Shown: positions 15,338 to 24,142 of the stretch, piece by piece
How the letters are laid out: each line of letters begins with the position of its first letter
Numbering within the stretch: position 1 is the first letter of the stretch
Assembly (NCBI GenBank): GCA_013388555.1
Contig: JACAFD010000063.1
Location: 1 to 34,894, forward strand
Source of the DNA: Nitrospirota bacterium
GTDB lineage: Bacteria > Nitrospirota > Nitrospiria > Nitrospirales > Nitrospiraceae
Direction of reading: 5' to 3'
Length of the DNA: 34,894 nt
Program-made: the position numbers and the translations under genes
The notes under the pieces: generated by a model
What the model saw: only the letters and a program-made list of their open reading frames with translations
Database searches by the model: none
Told to the model about the DNA's origin: nothing

Positions 15338-15365
15338 TTAGACAGGACCGACCGCTAGATATAGT
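15338..15365 (+). promoter_or_regulatory. Putative promoter of tRNA-Asp
   Basis: TTAGAC (15338-15343), a 16-base spacer and TATAGT (15360-15365), about 38 bases before the tRNA. The two tRNA genes are 120 bases apart, so separate transcription is plausible. Confidence 0.45.
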
Positions 15366-15403
15366 CGTGTCACCCACATCTCCCGCTATACGTAGAGCTT
15401 CGA

Positions 15404-15480
15404 GGGGCCGTCGTTCAGCTGGTTAGGACGCCAGATTGTCAATCTGGAGGTCGCGGGTTCAAATCCCGTCGGCCCCGCCA
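15404..15480 (+). tRNA. tRNA-Asp (anticodon GTC)
   Basis: 77 bases with an encoded CCA. The acceptor stem is GGGGCCG / CGGCCCC with discriminator G. The anticodon stem CCAGA / TCTGG holds loop TTGTCAA with anticodon GTC. The T-arm is GCGGG-TTCAAAT-CCCGT (one G-T pair). Confidence 0.97.
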
Positions 15481-15767
15481 TTTTCTCCTGGGTTTGCTAG
15501 ACTCGGTAGGCAGGACTGTGAGTACATCCCGGCAGTAGGTAAACAGTCCGCCAGCTTGTTCTCGAGTCGCTCCTAGGAACATACGAAGGGCGTGTCCTTC
15601 GCAAAGAGGCCATCTTGACAGACTCAGGGCGGCGGGTGAGAAGGCAGGCCTTATTGAGCGCCCCGCGCACGTGTGCTCCTGTTGATCCAGACATGTGAAC
15701 TATCGAAGTTTCGCGTGGCGCGATGGTTGTTCTGCAACTTGTTTAGAGCCGGGAAAGGTCATTCCGC

Positions 15768-16472
15768 ATGTTTCAAACGGGTCTCATCGGGCTGGTAGGT
15801 TCACTCGGCTCAGTGTCAAAAATCGTGCTCTTGGTCCTATTAGGCTTTTCAGTTATCTCGTGGGGCATAATTTTTTTTAAATGGCGGGCCTTTCGAGTGG
15901 CTGACCGCGAGGATAAGCGGTTTTTGGCGCTCCTCATGAAAACACGAGATCTCGATGAGCTCTATCGGCAAGTTCGCCGAATTGAAGGAAGTCCCACCGC
16001 AATTGTATTCGAAGGCCTTATGGAGCGTGTGGGGCCTGGGCGAGTCGAGGAGGGGGATGGTATCGGTTCGGGATCAATCGATCGACACGTTATAGAGCGG
16101 ACAGCATCCCATCTCGGGCAGCACCAGCTCGCACAGTTGGAAACCTATCTTCCATTCCTTGCCACGACTGGGAATATTACGCCGTTTGTCGGATTACTCG
16201 GGACGGTGATGGGGATTATCGACGCGTTTCGTGAAATCGGAACCCAAGGGACCGCGAGTATTTCTGCCGTCGCTCCTGGAGTTGCAGAGGCCTTGGTTGC
16301 GACGGCGGCTGGACTCTTCACAGCGATCCCCGCGGTGATTGCCTATAACTACTTTCTTACTCGGATTCGCAGCACTGCGTTCCGGTTGGATTCTGTCTCC
16401 ATCGAGCTTCTGTCATCCCTCTCAACCAGTGCATCGAAGACGAAACCAGTTCCGGTCGGAGTTCGAGGATGA
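15768..16472 (+). CDS. tolQ: Tol-Pal system proton channel subunit TolQ (MotA/TolQ/ExbB family)
   Basis: 234 residues of the inner-membrane proton-channel family that powers TolA. Hydrophobic segments lie near 10-37, 130-160 and 170-197. The conserved region PFLATTGNITPFVGLLGTV and the block AVAPGVAEALVATAAGLFTAIPAV are diagnostic. The ATG at 15768 has GGGAAAGG 8 bases upstream. The 287 bases after tRNA-Asp hold no gene, and I see no convincing promoter there. The stop overlaps the tolR start (ATGA). With tolR, tolA, tolB and pal following, TolQ is favoured over ExbB or MotA. Confidence 0.95.
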   Translation: MFQTGLIGLVGSLGSVSKIVLLVLLGFSVISWGIIFFKWRAFRVADREDKRFLALLMKTRDLDELYRQVRRIEGSPTAIVFEGLMERVGPGRVEEGDGIGSGSIDRHVIERTASHLGQHQLAQLETYLPFLATTGNITPFVGLLGTVMGIIDAFREIGTQGTASISAVAPGVAEALVATAAGLFTAIPAVIAYNYFLTRIRSTAFRLDSVSIELLSSLSTSASKTKPVPVGVRG

Positions 16473-16921
16473 CCCTAGAGTCCCGTCACCGCCGGTTTCT
16501 GGCAGAGATCAACGTCATTCCCCTCGTCGATGTGGTCCTTGTCCTCTTGGTGATTTTTATGGTCACTGCGCCGCTGCTCTATCGAGGGATGGATATTAAG
16601 TTACCGGCTTCTGCCACGAATACGATCAAACAGGAAATGCGCACGGTGCTCACGATCGAACAGGATCAGCGGTTGTATCTCGATAAAGACCCAGTAGGGG
16701 TGGCCCAGCTGGAACAGAAGTTGAAGCTGCTGAAACGGGACCATCCCGATGTCTCGCTCTATCTCAGGGCGGATCGCGACGTGCCGTACGGCGTTGTGGT
16801 GCAAGTCATGGATGGTGTGAAAAAAGCCGGGATCGAGAAGATCGGGATGGTGACGGAGCCGGTTGGACCAGAGCGTGTGGAAGCGCCACACCGCCCGCCT
16901 GTCCCGGGGCGAAAAAATTGA
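16469..16921 (+). CDS. tolR: Tol-Pal system protein TolR (ExbD/TolR family)
   Basis: 150 residues. One N-terminal membrane helix (about 17-38) contains the conserved proton-pathway Asp in PLVDVVLVLLVIFMVTAP, followed by a periplasmic domain (about 45-135) with LKRDHPDVSLYLRADRDVPY, typical of TolR/ExbD. It works with TolQ to convert the proton gradient into movement of TolA. Overlaps of 4 bases with tolQ indicate tight coupling. The Pro-rich tail after 138 is not conserved in the family. Confidence 0.95.
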   Translation: MTLESRHRRFLAEINVIPLVDVVLVLLVIFMVTAPLLYRGMDIKLPASATNTIKQEMRTVLTIEQDQRLYLDKDPVGVAQLEQKLKLLKRDHPDVSLYLRADRDVPYGVVVQVMDGVKKAGIEKIGMVTEPVGPERVEAPHRPPVPGRKN

Positions 16922-16951
16922 TGCAACGCATGTGTGAGGGGGCTGGTTGTT

Positions 16952-17896
16952 ATGGCGTTCCAGGCATCGGTCCAGTCAGGTCTTTGGTTCGATCAGGACG
17001 CTCACTCCAGGCTGTCGTCTCGGCTCAAGCGAATGCTGGTGCTTTCGCTTGTGTTTCATGTGGTGATCTTGCTCGTGGCAGTAGGGCTCCGGTTTCCGCG
17101 ACAGGGTGAACGGCCGTTGACGTCTGTGGAAGTGTCGTTGGTCAGTTTGCCGATGCCTCCGAAGCAGGCTGAGACGGCGAAGCCGGTTGAACCACCAAGA
17201 GTTTCAGACTCGAAGCCGGCACCGGCGCCATCAATCAAGGCGCTGTCCCCAAGCGCCGCCCCTTCTCCCGCGCCTCCGATAGGCGAAAAAAGAAGGGATA
17301 TACTGCAGGATCTTCAGCTTCCGCCTGATGCGCCGAAGTTTGGAGATTTGAGCCCGGCAACAAAAGCGGCGGCTCAGCCCCAACATGTGGCGAAGCTTCC
17401 GCAGCAGTCTACGGTAAGCGATGACTTGAATCGTGAGTTAGAAGAAGAGCTGAAAAAAGTCAAAGAGTTTCACCCTGCAGCCAAGCTGGACATTCCAAAA
17501 GAGGTGAAACCGAGCGAGGCATTGGTCAAGCCGATGCCCCAGCAGGAAGTAAAGATTCCAGCGGTCAAGACTCCCGAGACGGCCCTGAAGATTTCCGGTA
17601 CGGCAGGGTCGAATCCCTACTGGGCTCGTGTGCAGTCTATTATTAGCAGCCACTGGGAGCCGCCTCCGGTCGATATGGCAGGCCAAACCTATACCATGAC
17701 CGTCAAGTTTCGGCTTCAACGGGATGGGACGATCAAAGATGTGGTGGTGCAGCAGTCGTCCGGGAATGCCTACTTTGATCTGGCGGGCCAGCGTGCTGTG
17801 TTGCGGCCACGAATTCTTCCCGTATTTCCAGCTGAAATGGCAGACAGCTATAAGGATGTAGAGATGGTATTTCGAGTCGGAGAATCAGTCGGATGA
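16952..17896 (+). CDS. tolA: TolA/TonB-type energy transducer
   Basis: 314 residues from the ATG at 16952, which has GAGGGGG upstream; a GTG at 16934 is possible. One membrane anchor (about 28-46) is followed by a long Pro/Ala/Lys-rich periplasmic linker (about 60-205) and a TonB-type C-terminal domain (about 215-312) including NPYWARVQSIISSHWEPPP and YTMTVKFRLQRDGTI. Position between tolR and tolB identifies it as the TolA equivalent, although the C-terminal domain looks TonB-like and the helical central domain of enterobacterial TolA is shorter here. It spans the periplasm to contact Pal and TolB. Confidence 0.88.
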   Translation: MAFQASVQSGLWFDQDAHSRLSSRLKRMLVLSLVFHVVILLVAVGLRFPRQGERPLTSVEVSLVSLPMPPKQAETAKPVEPPRVSDSKPAPAPSIKALSPSAAPSPAPPIGEKRRDILQDLQLPPDAPKFGDLSPATKAAAQPQHVAKLPQQSTVSDDLNRELEEELKKVKEFHPAAKLDIPKEVKPSEALVKPMPQQEVKIPAVKTPETALKISGTAGSNPYWARVQSIISSHWEPPPVDMAGQTYTMTVKFRLQRDGTIKDVVVQQSSGNAYFDLAGQRAVLRPRILPVFPAEMADSYKDVEMVFRVGESVG

Positions 17897-19233
17897 CCAG
17901 GGTAAAAATGATCAGTGTCTGGTTCGGAGGGGTACTGTTTCTGGCAGGAGTTGCCGGTATTCTTGAATCTGGAGCAGCGGATGTGTTCCTCGAGGTCACC
18001 CGCCCCGACTTCCAAAAGATTTCCCTGGGTATTGCGGGGATACAAAACGGGGGAGGACCCGACTGGCTAGGGGGGCGAATCGAAGAAGTCCTCAAGAAGG
18101 ATGTAAAACGCTCCTTGGTTTTCGATCTGGTGGACCTGCCCAGTCTTGGAATTACACCATCCGATATTGGCAATGGGACAGGGACCGGGTCCAAGGCTGT
18201 ATTCAAACAAGTGGCTGAAAAGGGTGTCTCGGTCTTGGTCTGGGGAAAAGCAGTCATGAAAGAGGCGCAGAAGGATGCAGACGTCAATATGGAAGGCTTT
18301 GTGTATGACAGCGGTAGCGATGAAGTTGTGGGAGGGAAACGCTATGCGGGGTCTCCATCGGTTGTGCGGCTGATGGCGCACCGCTTTGTTGACGAACTGG
18401 TATTTCGGTACACGGGCGAGCCGGGTATCGCACGGACCAAGATCGCCTACGTGGCGCAGCAGGGGACCGCTCGCGAGTTGTTTGTGATGGATTATGACGG
18501 CTACGATGCGCGTCAACTTACTGCTGATGGTTTTCTGAATCTCATGCCGCAATGGTCTCCGGATCGCCGGTTCCTTGTCTTCACCGCCTATCGCGACCGT
18601 AATACACAGAATATTGACATGATTGAATTGGCGACGGGTAAGCGATGGACCCTTATTTCTCTGGGGGGGTTGAATATCACTCCGGCACTGTCCCCTGATG
18701 GAAACTTCCTGGCGTTCGCCTCCAGTCACGAAGGTAACTCCGAACTCTATCGGTTAGATACAAGGACGAAAGGCATCCAGCGATTGACTGTAAACCCCTC
18801 CGGAGACCTGTCTCCCTCCTGGTCTCCGAACGGGAGAGAACTGGTATTTGTGTCGGATCGGGGTGGCGGGCCGCAGCTATTCTTAATGGGCTCAGATGGA
18901 ACGAATGTACGCCGCCTGACGTTTGACGGTGACTACAATGCCGCGCCGGCGTGGTCGCCCCGCGGGAACTGGATCGCCTATGTGTGCCGGACGCAAAGAG
19001 AGTACAAGCTTTGCGTCATCTCGCCGGATGGGCAGAAGCGAATGCAATTGACGACAGGACCGGGCGTCGATGATTCACCATCCTGGTCGCCGGATGGTCG
19101 ACATCTCGTGTTCAGTTCGACGGTCGATGGAAAGAGTCACATCTATATGATTGGTGCCGATGGTAAGGATCTGGAGCGGCTCACCTTCCAGGGAACGCAC
19201 AATAGTGCACCTTCCTGGTCTCCGGCATCCTGA
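17893..19233 (+). CDS. tolB: Tol-Pal system beta-propeller protein TolB
   Basis: 446 residues with a signal peptide (about 1-29). An N-terminal alpha/beta domain (about 30-160) precedes a six-bladed beta-propeller made of WD40-like PD40 repeats with the recurring motif SWSPDGR/LVFSS, for example QWSPDRRFLVFTA, SWSPNGRELVFVS and SWSPDGRHLVFSS. TolB is periplasmic and binds Pal and TolA. The start overlaps the tolA stop by 4 bases (ATGA). No key part seems to be missing. Confidence 0.96.
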   Translation: MTRVKMISVWFGGVLFLAGVAGILESGAADVFLEVTRPDFQKISLGIAGIQNGGGPDWLGGRIEEVLKKDVKRSLVFDLVDLPSLGITPSDIGNGTGTGSKAVFKQVAEKGVSVLVWGKAVMKEAQKDADVNMEGFVYDSGSDEVVGGKRYAGSPSVVRLMAHRFVDELVFRYTGEPGIARTKIAYVAQQGTARELFVMDYDGYDARQLTADGFLNLMPQWSPDRRFLVFTAYRDRNTQNIDMIELATGKRWTLISLGGLNITPALSPDGNFLAFASSHEGNSELYRLDTRTKGIQRLTVNPSGDLSPSWSPNGRELVFVSDRGGGPQLFLMGSDGTNVRRLTFDGDYNAAPAWSPRGNWIAYVCRTQREYKLCVISPDGQKRMQLTTGPGVDDSPSWSPDGRHLVFSSTVDGKSHIYMIGADGKDLERLTFQGTHNSAPSWSPAS

Positions 19234-19311
19234 GGATGGAATAGTGACTATGGCGGATAAATGAAGGCAAAAGGCAGAGCTTACTAACGTCGGAATAAGG
19301 AGAAGGATGAC

Positions 19312-19971
19312 ATGAACAAGACACTCTGTACATTTGGTGTGGTGCTAGTAGCGAGTGCGGCATTGATTGGCATGCCTGGCTGCGGCAAAAAGTCTGTGCA
19401 ATCTGGCGGCGATGCCCAGTCTACTCAGCGATCGGCGGATAGTTCCAAGTCCGGTGTCGGGAGCTACCCGGACACCAGCGTACAGTCCGGTGGCGGCGGG
19501 CTTCGGGGCCTCGATAAGAACCCTTCAGAAGAGCGTGTGGGCAGCGGCACGATGCTGGCCAAGATAGATCCTTCGAGCAATGCTGGACGGCAAATGGATG
19601 AGATTCGTGCGGAGCAGGCTGCATCAGCCGCAGCGGGCTTACGAGATGTCTTTTTCGCCTACGATAGCTGGACAATCACCGAGGAGGGGCGCCAGGCATT
19701 GAGCCGCGATGCTGAGTGGATAAAGTCCAATCCGAATGCGCTGCTCAAGATTGAGGGGCACTGTGATGAGCGAGGGACCTCCGCTTACAATCTCGTGCTT
19801 GGTGAAAAAAGGGCAAAAGCCGCGCGGAACTATTTGGTCGAACTCGGTGTCGGTGCCAATCGTCTGTCCGTGGTGTCGTACGGGAAAGAGCGCCCGGTCT
19901 GCACCGAACATGCGGAGTCGTGCTACCAACAGAATCGGCGCGGGCATCTTGTAGTGAAGGCCGGGAAGTAG
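19312..19971 (+). CDS. pal: Peptidoglycan-associated lipoprotein Pal
   Basis: 219 residues. The lipobox MPGC (Cys24) follows a hydrophobic signal. A Ser/Gly-rich linker (about 27-85) leads to an OmpA-type peptidoglycan-binding domain (about 108-217): VFFAYDSWTI, IEGHCDERGTSAYNLVLGEKRA with the Asp and Arg that contact diaminopimelate, VVSYGKERP and QQNRRGHLV. A strong AAGGAG Shine-Dalgarno precedes the ATG. It anchors the outer membrane to peptidoglycan and partners with TolB and TolA. The 78 bases between tolB and pal contain nothing notable. Confidence 0.97.
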   Translation: MNKTLCTFGVVLVASAALIGMPGCGKKSVQSGGDAQSTQRSADSSKSGVGSYPDTSVQSGGGGLRGLDKNPSEERVGSGTMLAKIDPSSNAGRQMDEIRAEQAASAAAGLRDVFFAYDSWTITEEGRQALSRDAEWIKSNPNALLKIEGHCDERGTSAYNLVLGEKRAKAARNYLVELGVGANRLSVVSYGKERPVCTEHAESCYQQNRRGHLVVKAGK

Positions 19972-19978
19972 ACGACAT

Positions 19979-20020
19979 ACTCTTTGTCGTGCAGTTGTGA
20001 GTCCGTTGTCTGCAAAGAGT
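19979..20020 (+). promoter_or_regulatory. Inverted repeat between pal and the first cpoB-like gene
   Basis: ACTCTTTG (19979-19986) is a perfect inverted match to CAAAGAGT (20013-20020), with a 26-base loop. There is no U-tract, so it is not a clear terminator. It may stabilise the pal message end or modulate read-through into the next gene. Confidence 0.35.
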
Positions 20021-20057
20021 GAGTAGGGGATTCCTTTATCATAAAGTGGGTGGAACA

Positions 20058-21446
20058 ATGTGGAACCATTTGGATACAAAGGGAGCCTGGACAACGATCT
20101 GTGGGGTCTGTGTCTTGTTATCAACCGGCTGTATAGCTCAGCAAGCTGATCTCAAACAGACGGAGCGGAATCTCCAGCAGCGTATCAAGCAGTCGAGCGA
20201 TGAGTCGGCCCAGACCCGCGCGCGACAGAGTCAGGAGATTTCGCTGCTCCGCGAGCAGGAGTTGCCGCAGTTGCGTGGTGAACTGGAGCGGGCGTTGCAC
20301 CAGGCGCATGAACTCCAGGGCAAGCAGGAAGATCTCAAACAGCGCTCTGCACAACTTGAAGTACAAACCAAGCGGCTCGAACAGTTGGCCACAAAGCTGG
20401 ATGTGGATAATACCACCCGCTACAACCAGGTGCGCGAAAGCCTCAATGCTCAAGATGTCAAGAATAAACAGGAGCGTGATCAGCTCCGCATGGACGTCAA
20501 CGCCCGCCTTGACGATGTGAGCCGACAGATGGAGGTGGTGCGGAAAGAGATCATCGAGGTCGTGCAGAAGACGAACGGCGGGCTTGCCAAGAACCTCGAC
20601 GCACGTCTAGAGGAGCAGCAGAAGGTCCTGGCAGGATTGAGCGAACGGTTGAGCCAAGAAGAGCAATCGGGCAGACAGTCGACAACCCATATCAATGAGA
20701 TGAACAAAGCGGTGACCGGTCACTTGGGCGAGGTGAATAAGAGTGTCGCATCTGTCGCGCAAAAACTTGCCGCTCGTCTCGAAGAGCAGGAGCGTCGTCT
20801 GAATACCCTTTCCAAGGCCCTTGACCAGATTGTTCAGGATGGGCGTGCACGAGGGGGAAACAAGGGGGGGGCGCGTCAGTCGACCACGAAGCCGGCTCAC
20901 CGATCAGCTGTGGAGCCGTCATCGGAACCCCGAAAGGTTGATCAGGAGACCCTGTCGACCTCGCTTCGTGCACAAGGGGAAGAAGGGCAGTCAGCTGAGG
21001 GGATAACAGCGGCGGTCGAGCCCGAGGAACTGCCCAGATCGCAAGTCAGCCACAATGGAGAGCGCTCCGACAGAGTCGAGTACGAACGTCTACTGGCTCT
21101 GTTTCGTGAAGGTGATTTGGACGGAGCCAGGCAGGGGTTTGCTACGTTTTTACGGGACTATGAAAACTCGGATCTTTCTCCAAACGCTCGATATTGGCTC
21201 GGTGAAGCGCACTACGGCAAGAAGGATTATAAACAAGCAATCGATTCGTATGACCGCGTCGAGATGGATTTTCCCCGGAGCGAAAAAGTGCCGGCGGCCA
21301 TCTTGAAGAAAGGGTATGCGTATCTCGCAATGAAAGATAAGAAGCGCGCTTCTTCCGCGTTCACGCAGGTGGTGACGTTGTATCCAAGGAGTCCAGAGGC
21401 AGGAAAAGCTTCAGATAAATTATCACAGTTGAAGGAGTCGCAATAA
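20058..21446 (+). CDS. CpoB/YbgF-like lipoprotein with long coiled coil (paralogue 1)
   Basis: 462 residues from the ATG at 20058 (GGTGGAA upstream), giving a signal ending in LSTGC (Cys26). A very long coiled coil (about 30-270, rich in Gln, Glu, Arg and Leu) is followed by a linker with low conservation and three C-terminal TPRs (about 345-460) including FLRDYENSDLSPNARYWLGE and DFPRSEKVPAAILKKG, typical of CpoB/YbgF. CpoB coordinates Tol-Pal with peptidoglycan synthesis during division. At 462 residues with a lipid anchor it is much larger than the usual CpoB of about 260 residues. It lies 87 bases after pal and 5 bases before a second cpoB-like gene. Confidence 0.85.
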   Translation: MWNHLDTKGAWTTICGVCVLLSTGCIAQQADLKQTERNLQQRIKQSSDESAQTRARQSQEISLLREQELPQLRGELERALHQAHELQGKQEDLKQRSAQLEVQTKRLEQLATKLDVDNTTRYNQVRESLNAQDVKNKQERDQLRMDVNARLDDVSRQMEVVRKEIIEVVQKTNGGLAKNLDARLEEQQKVLAGLSERLSQEEQSGRQSTTHINEMNKAVTGHLGEVNKSVASVAQKLAARLEEQERRLNTLSKALDQIVQDGRARGGNKGGARQSTTKPAHRSAVEPSSEPRKVDQETLSTSLRAQGEEGQSAEGITAAVEPEELPRSQVSHNGERSDRVEYERLLALFREGDLDGARQGFATFLRDYENSDLSPNARYWLGEAHYGKKDYKQAIDSYDRVEMDFPRSEKVPAAILKKGYAYLAMKDKKRASSAFTQVVTLYPRSPEAGKASDKLSQLKESQ

Positions 21447-21451
21447 CCGTG

Positions 21452-22240
21452 ATGTGCAAGAAAATAGTTTCAAGGAGGATCGTTGTTCTCATAGCCGGAG
21501 CGATCTTGTCGGTTGCCGGATGTGCCAACCACGCGGATTTTGTGGAGGTGCGTGACCACTTGTCGGCGGTGTCGAAATCTCACGATCAAGATCAAAAGCG
21601 ATTAGATGCGCTGCAACGACGTGTGGAGTCACTGGAGCGGGTGAAGGATAGTGAGTCTGCCAGGCAGAAGCTCGATCCGAAGTTCGACGAACTGTCTGCG
21701 CGAATCCAGAAGTTAGAAGGCCGGTTGGCCAAATCCGATGAGGGAGGAGCTATCCCGGTTGTGCCCAGGATAGAGCCAGCCTCTGGAGAACAGGCTCGTC
21801 TCTCAAAATCACAGAAGGGAACCTCTCCCGGCGACGTATCGACTATGGTACCAGGTGTTCCTACAATTACTCCGACATCGGCTTTCAATCTAGCGTACAA
21901 CGACTATCTCAATGGGAAATACGATCTTGCCGTGGCCGGCTTTCAGCGGTTTGTGAAAGACTTTCCGGGCACGTCGCTGACGCCGAATGCCTACTACTGG
22001 TTGGGCGAGTCCTACTATCAGCAGAAAGATTATGTCCGCGCGATGCAATCATTCGAGTATCTTACGGCGGAGTATCCGGGAAATGAGAAGGTCCCGGCGG
22101 CGCTCCTCAAATCGGGGCTTGCGGCGGGAGAAACAGGAGATCTCGCCAAATCGAAAAAGAATCTCAAGCGAGTCATTGAAGAGTTCCCCACGTCGGATGA
22201 GGCAAAGCTGGCCAAAAACAAGCTGGCCGACATCCGATGA
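21452..22240 (+). CDS. cpoB: CpoB/YbgF-like lipoprotein (paralogue 2)
   Basis: 262 residues, close to standard CpoB length. The lipobox SVAGC ends the signal (Cys near 24). A short coiled coil (about 35-95) precedes TPRs (about 145-260): AYNDYLNGKYDLAVAGF, DFPGTSLTPNAYYWLGES and EYPGNEKVPAALLKSG. These align with the C-terminal TPRs of the upstream gene product. Coordinator proteins of this family link PBP1B-LpoB with Tol. A GTG at 21449 is an alternative start; GGAG lies 14 bases before the ATG. Lipidation is not typical of Escherichia coli CpoB, which is soluble. Confidence 0.88.
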   Translation: MCKKIVSRRIVVLIAGAILSVAGCANHADFVEVRDHLSAVSKSHDQDQKRLDALQRRVESLERVKDSESARQKLDPKFDELSARIQKLEGRLAKSDEGGAIPVVPRIEPASGEQARLSKSQKGTSPGDVSTMVPGVPTITPTSAFNLAYNDYLNGKYDLAVAGFQRFVKDFPGTSLTPNAYYWLGESYYQQKDYVRAMQSFEYLTAEYPGNEKVPAALLKSGLAAGETGDLAKSKKNLKRVIEEFPTSDEAKLAKNKLADIR

Positions 22241-22306
22241 TCGGATGTTCATTGAGATGCCGCGTGGTGGCTCCATTTTTTCCGGTATTCCCCGGGGTCT
22301 AACTTC

Positions 22307-24142
22307 ATGCCTGCCGCCAGCTGTTCGGCCAAGATTCATGTCCTCTCAGGCGATGTAGTCAGCCGCATCGCGGCTGGCGAGGTCGTCGAGCGCCCTGCTG
22401 CAGTCGTGAAAGAGTTACTGGACAACAGTCTCGATGCAGGGGGCCTCCATATCACGGTCGATGTAAAAGATGGGGGCCTGACCCTCATTCGAGTGACGGA
22501 TGATGGGGAGGGGATCAGCCGCGCCGATCTTCCCTTGGCGTTTGAGCGGCATGCTACCAGTAAGCTCCGGTCCGATCGGGATCTCGCCTCGGTGACAACG
22601 ATGGGTTTTCGAGGTGAGGCGTTACCCAGCATCGCGTCCGTCTCCCATGTGCTGGTGGTGACCGCGACGAGGCAAGATACCACGGTGGGATCGCAGCTTA
22701 CCCTGGTCGCCGGAGCAGGCGGTTCTATCGTGAACGCTCCCGCCGTGCCAGGCACCAGGATCGAAGTTTCCAATTTATTTTTCAATCAGCCGGCCAGAAG
22801 GAAGTTTCTGAAATCAGCCACGACTGAGTTCTCTCATATCAGTCGTGTCGTTCAACTTGCAGGCCTCGCCTGGCCATCGGTACATTTTCGCCTGACTCAT
22901 AACGGCCAGGAGATTCTCAACTATCCAGCTGTCACAACGGATCGTGATCGAATTCTTCAAGTCTATCGCCCGGCCTTTCTCGATCGGACTATTGAGCTGC
23001 GGGGTCGGATACCAGGAATGTCGGTCCGCGGCGTGATGGTCGATCCACTCCATGCAAAGTCCTCGAAAACACCACAGGAATTGTTTGTGAACCGGCGGCC
23101 CGTCCGCAATGCGACCGTGTTTCATGCGATCATGGACGGGTATGGGTCGTTCTTGCCCAAGGGGCATCACCCGACATTCGTGCTTTACCTGGATGTCGAA
23201 CCGGACCGAGTCGATGTCAACGTACATCCCGCGAAGAAAGAAGTCCGCTTTGCGGACACGGACGGCCTTCATCAGTTGGTGCGCCAGTCCGTCCGTCATG
23301 TACTCGATGGATCCGAGCGGAAGGTTGTGCAGGAGCTCGCGCAGAGTGGAGCCACGCAGGCGGTACCGGAGTCAATTCCTACGGCCGTCCGGAAGGACGA
23401 ATCGTCTGAGGGTTCTCACTGGGCCGGCTTGATGCCAGCCACCGGCCGGGACTCCCGGATCACTGGGAGAGATACGGTGTCCTTGTCCGGCATCGTTGAG
23501 GGAAATCAGTTGGCCTTTGCCCACGAGGCAGCCGCAATCTATCAGCGGGCAGAGCAGCCTGACATCGTACCACTCGGGCAAATCCTCCGAACCTACCTCG
23601 TGGCACAGGTGGGTGATGAACTGCAAGTGGTGGATCAACATACGGCGCACGAGCGAGTGCTCTTCCAACGGCTTTGGCGAGGATGGCAGAGCCGGGATAT
23701 CCCCTCGCAGCCGCTCTTGATTCCGGAGCCGATCGAACTCCCGGCTGCACAGAGTGCGCTGCTGCTCAAACGTCGCGACGATCTAGAGAAACTCGGTCTC
23801 CTGATTGAACCTTTTGGCGCAATGGCCGTGGCGATTCGAGGGGTGCCGGTCGGGCTGGGCAAAGTGGACGCGGGTGTGTTGGTGCAGGACCTGCTTGATG
23901 ACCTGACAGAGTGGGACAGCACATCATCTTTGGAATTACGGGTTCACCCAGTCTTGGCGTCTTTGGCGTGCCATGGGGCCGTGCGCGCCGGGCGTGCCTT
24001 GGCGCTTCCTGAGATTCAGCAGTTGATCTACGATTGGGTGCAGGAAGGGTTGATCATGACCTGCCCGCATGGGCGTCGCACGGCGTTTCGTCTTTCGACC
24101 GAGGAACTCGCTAAACTGTTCGGCCGGGTTGGCTGGTCATGA
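22307..24142 (+). CDS. mutL: DNA mismatch repair protein MutL
   Basis: 611 residues. The GHKL ATPase N-terminus has the catalytic Glu36 and Asn40 in ELLDNSLDAG (36-45), DDGEGI (65-70) and GFRGEAL (100-106). The transducer domain ends near 335. A linker (335-415) leads to the C-terminal dimerisation domain (about 418-605). There the endonuclease-type motif reads DQHTAHERVLFQ (443-454), compared with the family DQHAxxExxxxE. Other motifs are ACHGAVRAG (554-562) and CPHGRR (586-591). It couples MutS recognition to strand incision. The stop overlaps miaA by 4 bases. No mutS or mutH is in the window. Confidence 0.95.
   Translation: MPAASCSAKIHVLSGDVVSRIAAGEVVERPAAVVKELLDNSLDAGGLHITVDVKDGGLTLIRVTDDGEGISRADLPLAFERHATSKLRSDRDLASVTTMGFRGEALPSIASVSHVLVVTATRQDTTVGSQLTLVAGAGGSIVNAPAVPGTRIEVSNLFFNQPARRKFLKSATTEFSHISRVVQLAGLAWPSVHFRLTHNGQEILNYPAVTTDRDRILQVYRPAFLDRTIELRGRIPGMSVRGVMVDPLHAKSSKTPQELFVNRRPVRNATVFHAIMDGYGSFLPKGHHPTFVLYLDVEPDRVDVNVHPAKKEVRFADTDGLHQLVRQSVRHVLDGSERKVVQELAQSGATQAVPESIPTAVRKDESSEGSHWAGLMPATGRDSRITGRDTVSLSGIVEGNQLAFAHEAAAIYQRAEQPDIVPLGQILRTYLVAQVGDELQVVDQHTAHERVLFQRLWRGWQSRDIPSQPLLIPEPIELPAAQSALLLKRRDDLEKLGLLIEPFGAMAVAIRGVPVGLGKVDAGVLVQDLLDDLTEWDSTSSLELRVHPVLASLACHGAVRAGRALALPEIQQLIYDWVQEGLIMTCPHGRRTAFRLSTEELAKLFGRVGWS

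Noticed and set aside
14172-15480. Integrase next to tRNA genes, suggesting a genomic island
   Set aside because: The recombinase has standard Xer length and motifs, no cargo or phage genes follow, and no repeated tRNA 3' end was seen as an attachment site.
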